Below are positions 14,415 to 20,978 of a stretch of DNA of 24,068 nt, piece after piece. The notes beneath the pieces were generated by a model. That model was not told where the DNA came from, searched no databases, and saw only the letters and a list, made by a program, of their open reading frames with translations. The position numbers and the translations under genes were made by a program. Each line of letters opens with the position of its first letter. Position 1 is the stretch's first letter. The DNA comes from DATLSM01 sp049585815 (lineage in GTDB: Bacteria > Actinomycetota > Thermoleophilia > Solirubrobacterales > 70-9), in assembly GCA_049585815.1 (NCBI GenBank), contig JBAVAR010000122.1, positions 1 to 24,068 of the forward strand, written 5' to 3'.

Positions 14415-17173
14415 ACTCCACTCGCCTCAGCTGCGTGTCTGCTGCGCTCGCCGCCCTCGCTGTTGTGCCGCTGATCGCCGCCTCGCCCGCCGCCGCCGAG
14501 AAAATCGCATCGTTTGCCACCACGTCGTCGACCAGCCAGGCCGGTGGACACCCTGACCTCAAAACCTCCTTCACCCTCAAAGCGCTCGGCAAAGAGGAAG
14601 CCCCTCAGAATGTCAGCTTCAATGCTCCCCAGGGTGTGTTCGGCGACCCCAACGCGCTCACCCAGTGCACCTCCGTCGATTTTGCTCTCGAAAGCTGCCC
14701 CTCAAGCTCCCAGGCCGGCCTCATCACGATCCACGCTGAATACGAAGGCAAATCCGAAGATCTCCTCGGCACGGCGCCGATCTACGACCTCGTTCCCGGA
14801 CCCGATCACACCGCCCTCTTCGCCACCATCGTGCCGGTCCTCGACATACCGATTGATATCCCCGTCGTCGTTCGCACCGATTCCGACTACGGCCTTCGCT
14901 TCACCGTCCAGAACATCCCCCAGATCGCCCCCCTTCAGGCCGCTAGCTTGACCCTCTGGGGATTTCCCGCCGCCTCCACCCACGACGCCCAGCGCTTTCC
15001 CAAGGGTTCCCCCGGCGAACCCGCCGGCTGCCCGCGCAGCGCCGGCACCGCCTGCATCAATGCCCCGACTCCCGCGAGCATCGCGCCTCTTCCGCTCATC
15101 GATAACCCGACCACCTGCTCTGGAGAAGCGCTGCCGACGACCCTTCAGGTCCAGACCTACCAGGAACCCGAAAACCCGACTGAAGCGGAATCGAGCTACC
15201 CGCCGACCAGCGGCTGCTACTCGGAGACCTTCAATCCCGTCCTTTCCGCCGCCGCGACTACCGATCAGACCGACTCCCCCTCGGGCCTCAACCTCGACCT
15301 CAGCGCCGCGCTCAGTGAGGGTTTTGCGGCGACGCCCTCCGAGATCCGCGCGGCTACCGTCACCCTGCCGCCCGGCTTCACCGTCAACCCCGACGCCGCC
15401 GACGGCCAGGCCGACTGCACCGACGCTCAGGCCAACTTCGGCAGCGAGGGCCCGGCCGAATGCCCCGACAGCGCCAAGATCGGCACCATCTCGATCGACT
15501 CGCCCGCGCTCAACGGGCACCTGCAGGGCTCCGTCTATATTGGCGAACCCCAGCCCGGCGACCAGTACCGTCTCTTCGAGATCGCCTCGGGCTTCGGTAT
15601 GAACGTCAAGCTCGTCGGCTCGTTCAAGCCAAACCCCCAAACCGGACAGCTGACGGCAAGCTTCGAAGGCCTTCCCCAGGTCCCCTTCGACGACTACGAC
15701 CTCCACCTCTTCTCTGGTGAACGGGCGCTGATGGCGACCCCGATCGACTGCACCCTTTATCCGGTCAAGGCAGAGTTCTTCCCCTGGGATGGATCGCTGC
15801 CCGAAGTCGAATCGACCAAGCTCTTCGGCCTCGAAACCGGCCCTCACGGCTCCTCTTGTCCGGGCGAAGAGCGCCCCTTCAACCCGTCCCTTGAAGCTGG
15901 CTCCTCCAATCCCCTCGCCGGTGCCTTCTCCTCCTTCAGCCTCAAGCTCAACCGCGAAGACGGCGATCAGTACCTCGGCAAGCTGAACTTCACCATGCCG
16001 CCCGGCCTCACCGCCAACCTGCACGGGATCACCTACTGCCCCGAGGCCGACATCTCAGCGGCTGCAACCACGCTGGGCAAGGTCGAGCAGACCGCCCCGA
16101 GCTGCCCCGCTTCGAGTGAAATCGGCACCTCTAACGTCGCCGCAGGCCCGGGATCGCACCCCTTCCACGCGCTCGGCAGGGTCTATTTGGCCGGCCCCTT
16201 CCAGGGCGCACCCTTGAGCCTGGTCGCGATCACCCCCGCCCTCGCCGGTCCCTATGACTACGGCACCGTGGTCGTCCGTGTTGCGATCCACGTCGATCCG
16301 CTCGACGCCCACGTCATCGCCGATTCGGAAACCGTCCCCGAGATCATCGGCGGCATCCCGATTCGTATGCGCGAAATCCGGGTCAATATCGACCGTGAAC
16401 ATTTCATGATCAACCCCACCAACTGCACCCCCTTCGCGGTCGGCTCCGAAGGGATTGGCGACCAGGGCACCGGGGTCGCCTTCAGCTCCCCCTTCCAGGC
16501 GGTCAACTGCGCCTCCCTGTCCTTCGAACCCAGGATGACGGTCACCCAGCTCGGCGGCCACAAGGCCACCGCCCGAGGCAAGGACCCCGCACTGCAGTTC
16601 GACCTAAACGCCACCGAAGGCGACGCCAACCTCAAGTCGGTGACGGTCACCTTGCCGAAGACATTTGAGATCGACCAGCGCCACCTCGGCAACCTTTGCT
16701 CCCGCTCCCAACTCGAACGCGAACACTGCGCCGGCCGCCAGCCGATCGGCACGGTCATTGACGAAACCCCGCTGCTCGAAAAGCCCCTCGAAGGTCCCGC
16801 CTACGCGGTCTCTGGCTTCGCCAGCGGCACCAACGTCCTCCCCCACATCGCCTTCATCTTGGGCGGCCAGGTGACGATCGTCCCCCAGGCCGAATCGAGC
16901 ACGATCTCCGGCGGGCGGCTGAAAACGGTCGTCCCGGTTATCCCCGACGCCCCGATCGGCCATTTCCGCTTCACCCTTTTGGGCGGCGAACACGGCTACA
17001 TCTCAAATACCGAAAGCCTCTGCGCAGGCAACTCGGTGATCGCGGTGCAGCTAAACGGCCAAAACGGCAAGTCGCTCACCCAGAACGTCAAAACGAAGAC
17101 GGCGTGCAAGGCCAAGAAGCACAAACGCCACAAGCTGCGTCACGCCAAGAGCCATCGGGGGCGTCACCAATGA
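14411..17173 (+). CDS. B2: exported Cys-rich protein, paralogue of B1
   Basis: The protein has 920 aa from GTG 14411, which overlaps the P2 stop as GTGA, so translational coupling is likely; the local SD is weak. Residues 8-29 are the signal peptide (VSAALAALAVVPLIAASPAAA). 'TSQAGGHPDL' corresponds to 'TTQAGGHPDL' in B1. The four Cys-containing units start at about residues 70, 320, 530 and 748, nearly the same spacing as B1. Shared blocks include PPGF(S/T)VNP, 'DGxxxCTDAQA', '(Y/H)LAGP', 'NPTNC', 'PLLEKPLEGP' and 'VPDAPI(S/G)HF'-like segments. The C-terminus is CKAKKHKRHKLRHAKSHRGR. No family is recognised. Position and likeness make it the product of a two-gene duplication (P-B, P-B). Function is unknown; extracellular, disulfide-rich and probably cell-wall-associated. 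Confidence 0.94.
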   Translation: MNSTRLSCVSAALAALAVVPLIAASPAAAEKIASFATTSSTSQAGGHPDLKTSFTLKALGKEEAPQNVSFNAPQGVFGDPNALTQCTSVDFALESCPSSSQAGLITIHAEYEGKSEDLLGTAPIYDLVPGPDHTALFATIVPVLDIPIDIPVVVRTDSDYGLRFTVQNIPQIAPLQAASLTLWGFPAASTHDAQRFPKGSPGEPAGCPRSAGTACINAPTPASIAPLPLIDNPTTCSGEALPTTLQVQTYQEPENPTEAESSYPPTSGCYSETFNPVLSAAATTDQTDSPSGLNLDLSAALSEGFAATPSEIRAATVTLPPGFTVNPDAADGQADCTDAQANFGSEGPAECPDSAKIGTISIDSPALNGHLQGSVYIGEPQPGDQYRLFEIASGFGMNVKLVGSFKPNPQTGQLTASFEGLPQVPFDDYDLHLFSGERALMATPIDCTLYPVKAEFFPWDGSLPEVESTKLFGLETGPHGSSCPGEERPFNPSLEAGSSNPLAGAFSSFSLKLNREDGDQYLGKLNFTMPPGLTANLHGITYCPEADISAAATTLGKVEQTAPSCPASSEIGTSNVAAGPGSHPFHALGRVYLAGPFQGAPLSLVAITPALAGPYDYGTVVVRVAIHVDPLDAHVIADSETVPEIIGGIPIRMREIRVNIDREHFMINPTNCTPFAVGSEGIGDQGTGVAFSSPFQAVNCASLSFEPRMTVTQLGGHKATARGKDPALQFDLNATEGDANLKSVTVTLPKTFEIDQRHLGNLCSRSQLEREHCAGRQPIGTVIDETPLLEKPLEGPAYAVSGFASGTNVLPHIAFILGGQVTIVPQAESSTISGGRLKTVVPVIPDAPIGHFRFTLLGGEHGYISNTESLCAGNSVIAVQLNGQNGKSLTQNVKTKTACKAKKHKRHKLRHAKSHRGRHQ

Positions 17174-17541
17174 CAAGTTCAAGTTTGAGTTTGGTGATCC
17201 GCAGTAAGCCAAAGACGCTGGCGCAACGCCGCCGCTCAGAACTCGGAGTGCGCGGCAAAGCGGACGCGCTGCGAGGCGGCAGCGACCGAGCGAGATTTCC
17301 GGTCGCCATGGGCGCGAGGGAGCGAAAGCCGAAGGAGTTATCGCGGAGCATTTGCCGCGTTGATTCAAAAACCCGCGTTCAGCCCGACGCGATCACGACC
17401 TTGTTTCTCGCGAGGGGTCGCATCGCAAAGCGATGTGACTCCGGTCGGGTGAACGCCCTGCCGCAACCGCCCAAGGTGCGCCCAATCGCCCCGCTGACCA
17501 CGCTGAGTTGCCACAAGCCTAAGAGGAGGTGCAGGAGATGA
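17170..17541 (+). CDS. Doubtful 123-codon frame bridging B2 and the next gene
   Basis: ATG 17170 overlaps the B2 stop (ATGA), and the TGA at 17539-17541 overlaps the ATG of the next gene at 17538 (again ATGA), so the frame fits the gap exactly. The deduced peptide is Arg/Lys/Ser-rich and has no hydrophobic segment or known motif. Element copy C and a small hairpin lie inside it, and most of the sequence looks intergenic. It could be translated only to keep ribosomes moving to the next start, or it may be chance in GC-rich DNA. Confidence 0.25.
   Translation: MTSSSLSLVIRSKPKTLAQRRRSELGVRGKADALRGGSDRARFPVAMGARERKPKELSRSICRVDSKTRVQPDAITTLFLARGRIAKRCDSGRVNALPQPPKVRPIAPLTTLSCHKPKRRCRR
17262..17336 (+). 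repeat. GC-rich intergenic element, copy C (diverged)
   Basis: It contains GGACGCG, then GCGAGATTTCCGGTCGCCAT, then GCGCGAGGGAGCGAAAG and a terminal GAAGGA. GATTTCC, G-x-CAT and GGGAGCG match copy A in order. It is more diverged than copies A and B and again lies in the gap before a gene, in the same orientation. Confidence 0.4.
17417..17439 (+). other. Short hairpin with AAA loop
   Basis: GTCGCATCGC and GCGATGTGAC form a 10-bp stem with one G-U pair around the loop AAA. It lies about 80 nt before the SD of the small membrane-anchored protein. There is no T-run. Function unknown. Confidence 0.4.
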
Positions 17542-18182
17542 TCGGAAAGCTGCTGGACAGGTTGACCTATGCGAACGTCGTCGCCACAATCGCCTTGGTC
17601 GCCGGGGTTTCCGGCGGAACCCTTGGTGCCTACGCCGCCATCTCCGTCCGCCGCAACTCGGTCGGCACCCGCCAGCTGCAGGCAAAGGCCGTGACCAACG
17701 GCAAGCTCGCCAATGCAGCGGTCACCGGCGCCAAAATCGCCGAAGGCACGATCACTGGGACCAACGTCAACCTCTCCGCGCTTGGCACAGTGCCCCAGGC
17801 CGCCAACTCCGCCAACTCCGCCGAGGCCCAGAAGCTCGATAAGCACGAAGCCTCGTGCCCGGCGAACACCAACCTGATCCGCGGCCTCTGCTTCGACACC
17901 CACTCAAATCCCGTCGCCAACAACCTCGAAGAAGCCACCGAAGCCTGCGCCGCCAAAGGCGGCTATCTGCCGACGCCGATGGAGCTCTACTCGGTCAAGG
18001 GCATCCTTAACCTCGGCAACAACATCGGTTCCGCCGAGCACCAGTACACCGACGAGCTCTTCGGCGAAATCACCACCGGCGAAGCTTCAGAGACCGTGGT
18101 GGTCGACGGCGTTGGCCCCCCGATCGAGCAGGAAGCCGATCAGCCATCGGCTTATTACTGCGTCTACCCGTTCCTCCGCTAG
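17538..18182 (+). CDS. Small membrane-anchored or exported protein with a Cys-containing C-terminal domain
   Basis: The protein has 214 aa. ATG 17538 is preferred over GTG 17529 because AAGAGGAGGT (17521-17530) is a strong SD at the right distance. Residues 1-32 begin 'MIGKLLDRLTYANVVATIAL' and run into a Gly/Ala-rich hydrophobic segment. An Ala/Asn/Gly-rich repeat follows (NSVGTRQLQAKAVTNGKLAN; AVTGAKIAEGTITG), like the regular 'GxxI(K)xGTI' repeats of Solirubrobacterales surface proteins. The C-terminal part (about 105-214) has Cys at 'SCPAN', 'GLCFD', 'EACAAKGGYLPTP' and 'YYCVYPF'. 'AxxxCAAKGGxLPTPxE' recalls C-type-lectin/formylglycine-enzyme-like folds, but this is a weak likeness. It is the last gene of the apparent operon. 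Confidence 0.9.
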   Translation: MIGKLLDRLTYANVVATIALVAGVSGGTLGAYAAISVRRNSVGTRQLQAKAVTNGKLANAAVTGAKIAEGTITGTNVNLSALGTVPQAANSANSAEAQKLDKHEASCPANTNLIRGLCFDTHSNPVANNLEEATEACAAKGGYLPTPMELYSVKGILNLGNNIGSAEHQYTDELFGEITTGEASETVVVDGVGPPIEQEADQPSAYYCVYPFLR

Positions 18183-18549
18183 GACCCAAGAGGATGAGAA
18201 CGGGGTGCCAGCGAGAGCCGCCACCCAAGTCTCTGAGGATTGGGGGTCAATCTCGATGGCGCTGCGGATCACCTCCATGGTTCTCGACGGTGGCGACGAA
18301 ATGACCGCCTCGAATACGTCGGCGGGGTGGGCTGGACGCTGAGCGAAGACGTCCTCATCGACGAGATCGACGACCGCGCCAACCACTGCACGGAGGCCTC
18401 CCATCGGCGCCTGGCTGTTGTGATCCTCGGGAGAGCCGGCTGCAAATACCTCCGCACCGACCCGACGAGACGCAGGTGACCAACTTGCTCTCGCTACCCC
18501 ACCGCTCCTAACACCCCGCAGGAGATCCCGATACCTACCTCGGCGCCCG
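18183..18549. other. 367-bp gap with no supported gene
   Basis: Frames are open on both strands (for example + 18240-18479 and - 18614-18087), but they overlap confident neighbours or lack an SD, a signal or a known motif. No terminator with a T-run is visible after the small membrane protein. A GGAG (18522-18525) lies too far from the next ATG (18550) to be its SD. A decayed gene fragment is possible but cannot be shown. Confidence 0.5.
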
Positions 18550-19743
18550 ATGGTGAGTCCCAATAGACAACGCCCTCCGCACTCACCTGCACGCGCTCGC
18601 GCCGATCTCGCCAAGAGGATTGAGGCCCGACGCCCCGAGATCGAAGAGGCAATCCGCGCTCGTGCCTACGCCGTCTCCAATCCGACCGACGCTGAGTATC
18701 TTCAGGGCCTGCGCGCCGCAATTTCCGCCGCCGTCGGCTTTGGCCTGGGCGTCATCGAGCGTGGTGAGGAGCGCTCCGGCCCCCTCCCGGCCGCGATGCT
18801 CACCCAGGCCCGCCATGCCGCCCGCAACCGGGTCGACCTGGAGACCGTGCTTCGCCGCTACTTTGCCGGCTTCACGACCCTCGGCGACTTCCTCGTCCAG
18901 GAGGCCGGCAAGGACCCCGCTACCTCGACGGCGACGGTGCTCCACCGCCTGCAAAAGGAGCTGGCTGCGCTCTTTGACAGCATCGTCGTCTCGATCAGCG
19001 CCGAGTACCGCCACGAGGCCGAGCATCTGGGCCGTTCGGCTCGCCAGCGCGACGCCGAGCGCGTCAACAGATTGCTCGCCGGCGAGCTGATCGAGACCTC
19101 CGAGTTCGACTACGACTTCGAGGCCTGGCACCTGGGCGCGATCGCCACCGGCCCCGAGGCCGAGCGCTTGCTGCGCGACCTCACCGGGACCCTCGACCGC
19201 CGCCTCCTCCTCGTCGAGGGCGGCGAGGGCACCGTCTGGGCCTGGCTCGGCGGTCGACGCAAGCTTGAGGCAGCCGAGTTGGCGAGCCTGCACACGAACG
19301 AGTGGCCCGTCGGAACATCACTGACTCTCGGCGAGGCGGCGCCAGGGCTCCGCGGCTGGCGCGCCACCCACCGCCAGGCCCAGGCGGCACATACCGTCGC
19401 CTTGCGCGATCCGCAGCCCCTCACCCTCTACGCCGATGTCGCGCTGCTCGCCTCGACCCTCCAAGACGAAGTCTTGGTCGGCTTCCTCACCGACGCTTAC
19501 CTCACACCCCTCTTCGCCGAGTGCGACCGTGGCGCGATTCTTCGCCAGACCTTGAGCGCCTACCTCGCCGCCGGACAGAATGTCTCCTCGGCTGCCGCGG
19601 CAGTTGGCGCCAGCCGCAAGACCGTCAGCAACCGCCTGCAGGCGATCGAGCAGCGCATCGGCCGCCCCCTGAAGAGCTGCACCGCCGAGCTGGAAATGAC
19701 TCTCCGCCTCGATCGACTGCGCGACCGCAAGCCGCCCCTTTGA
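18550..19743 (+). CDS. PucR/CdaR-type helix-turn-helix transcriptional regulator
   Basis: The protein has 397 aa from ATG 18550; GTG 18553 is an equally possible start, and no good SD is seen. Residues about 25-165 form a helical sensor-like region (RRPEIEEAIRARAY, 'TVLHRLQKELAALFDSIVVS') of the type found before PucR domains. Residues 170-300 correspond to the degenerate GGDEF-like linker domain. The C-terminus (about 328-390) is the PucR HTH: 'LRQTLSAYLAAGQNVSSAAA' and 'ASRKTVSNRLQAIEQRIGRP'. The family binds DNA as cytoplasmic regulators of catabolism or stress. Its target is unknown; the inverted repeat at 19833-19855, 90 nt downstream, is an obvious candidate site. Ala/Arg/Leu-rich codon use fits the host. 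Confidence 0.95.
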   Translation: MVSPNRQRPPHSPARARADLAKRIEARRPEIEEAIRARAYAVSNPTDAEYLQGLRAAISAAVGFGLGVIERGEERSGPLPAAMLTQARHAARNRVDLETVLRRYFAGFTTLGDFLVQEAGKDPATSTATVLHRLQKELAALFDSIVVSISAEYRHEAEHLGRSARQRDAERVNRLLAGELIETSEFDYDFEAWHLGAIATGPEAERLLRDLTGTLDRRLLLVEGGEGTVWAWLGGRRKLEAAELASLHTNEWPVGTSLTLGEAAPGLRGWRATHRQAQAAHTVALRDPQPLTLYADVALLASTLQDEVLVGFLTDAYLTPLFAECDRGAILRQTLSAYLAAGQNVSSAAAAVGASRKTVSNRLQAIEQRIGRPLKSCTAELEMTLRLDRLRDRKPPL

Positions 19744-19832
19744 GCACTTCGATTAGTCGCCTCGCACATACCGTGTAGATACCCCTCCCTGCATTCCTCA
19801 CATTGGCCAGGCGAGGACCGGGTCCAACCTGA

Positions 19833-19855
19833 AACTGTCAGCTCATCTGACAGTT
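19833..19855 (+). promoter_or_regulatory. Perfect 9-bp inverted repeat before the SD (operator or leader hairpin)
   Basis: AACTGTCAG (19833-19841) and CTGACAGTT (19847-19855) are exact reverse complements around CTCAT. The repeat ends 2 nt before the SD GGAGGAGGG (19858-19866) of the gene starting at 19872. The core TGTCA-N7-TGACA has operator geometry; it formally fits the TGTNA-N7-TNACA pattern of GlnR/TnrA sites, but that factor is not implied here. As RNA it would form a stem abutting the ribosome site. Confidence 0.6.
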
Positions 19856-19871
19856 CTGGAGGAGGGGTTCA

Positions 19872-20978
19872 ATGGGCAGGAAGTGCGAAGATCAGAAGGT
19901 CGGAAGGCCTCTGCGTGGGGCAATTGCCGGTTTCGCTCAAGTTCAAACCGCTCAGGTTCGCCGGTTGCGCTGCTTGCTTTTCCTTGTGTCGCTTACATGT
20001 GCGTTCAACACTGTGTTTGGACCGAACCCCGCACTCGCGGCTGGAACCAACAAGACATCCATATCCCACAGATTCTCCCTTAGACCGGCATCACTCGGGC
20101 CAGCTGAACGAGAGGCGCTCGGCATGGCGAAGCGTCGCCACGGTCTGCCCCCCGGTGTCCCGGTACCCGGCTGGGCATTGCAACGGGGCCAGCACGCCTA
20201 CTTCGCGCCCGCTCCAGCGGAGTTGGGTAACTTAGGCGGCAAAGCTCGAGGCGGCCCAGGAAGCAACCATTTGCTTGAAGAACCCGGACAGTTTTCGGGC
20301 ATCGCCCAAGAGCCACTTGAAGGCGCACGGGGGGGCAATGAGCTCGGTTTGCGGGCTGGCTATGCGCCCCCCTTGAGATACCTGGGTGGAGCCGTGCAGG
20401 CGGAACCGAAATTGCACGTAATCTTTTGGGGCTCGAACTTCAATGAATCGACCGGCCTTTCCCTCCGCACCCAGCTATTGAAGTTCTACAACGGCCTCAA
20501 TGGCTCTGCTGAGCAGGGTATCCTGACGCAGTACTTTGATCCCCAAGCCAGGATCACCCCAAATGTCAGCGACGACTATTTCATAGACACCCGTGTATCC
20601 GCTCCTAGCCAGGTAACCGAACAATCGGTTGAAGAAGAGGTCAACTATGCCATCGGCGCGGCGAGTTGGAGCCGGAGCCCCGAAGCGCAGTTCGAGCTTA
20701 TTACTGCGCCGGGTACGACCTACAACTCCAGCTTTGCTGAGGGATACTGCGCTTTTCACAATCTAGATTCCCACGGTGACGTCTATTCATTCGTGCCCTA
20801 CGCCGGGGATGAACCGTTTAGAGAAGTGAGCAACTGCCCGTGGTACGGGAACGGAAACGCGATCAATGCGACATCAGTGATGGCTTCCCACGAGTACGCT
20901 GAGAGCGCGACTGACCCCCTCTGGGACAGCTCACCGGGATGGAAGAGCCTCGAAGGCAACGGCCGGCGAGATCGGTGA
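19872..20978 (+). CDS. N-terminal part of a giant exported protein, ended by a frameshift
   Basis: ATG 19872 has an excellent SD (GGAGGAGGG, 19858-19866). The frame as written stops at 20978 after 368 codons. Residues 30-57 contain the signal peptide (LRCLLFLVSLTCAFNTVFGP ... ALAAG). The following domain has 'HVIFWGSNF' (about 182), 'SVEEEVNYAI', 'LITAPGTTYNS', 'GYCAFH' (about 291), 'CPWYGNG' and HEYAESATDP (340-349). Related actinobacterial exported proteins, as I recall, have HExxExxTDP followed by 'GNEIGDKC'. Here 'EIGDLC' is present but in the +1 frame, so the last residues (GRRDR) are artefacts of the shift. The His/Glu motif suggests metal binding; peptidase activity is unproven. The intact product would exceed 1398 aa. 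Confidence 0.9.
   Translation: MGRKCEDQKVGRPLRGAIAGFAQVQTAQVRRLRCLLFLVSLTCAFNTVFGPNPALAAGTNKTSISHRFSLRPASLGPAEREALGMAKRRHGLPPGVPVPGWALQRGQHAYFAPAPAELGNLGGKARGGPGSNHLLEEPGQFSGIAQEPLEGARGGNELGLRAGYAPPLRYLGGAVQAEPKLHVIFWGSNFNESTGLSLRTQLLKFYNGLNGSAEQGILTQYFDPQARITPNVSDDYFIDTRVSAPSQVTEQSVEEEVNYAIGAASWSRSPEAQFELITAPGTTYNSSFAEGYCAFHNLDSHGDVYSFVPYAGDEPFREVSNCPWYGNGNAINATSVMASHEYAESATDPLWDSSPGWKSLEGNGRRDR

Noticed and set aside
14702..16024. Minus-strand open frame of 440 codons opposite B2
   Set aside because: The same shadow effect; no start signal and no recognisable domain, while B2 is well supported.
18087..18614. Minus-strand open frame of 175 codons over the gap before the regulator
   Set aside because: It overlaps two confident + strand genes at both ends, has no SD or motif that I can name, and the + strand is open there as well.
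20888..20920. HEYAES motif as a proven zinc peptidase site
   Set aside because: It lacks the second His of HExxH and the metzincin third ligand; metal binding is possible but peptidase activity is not shown.
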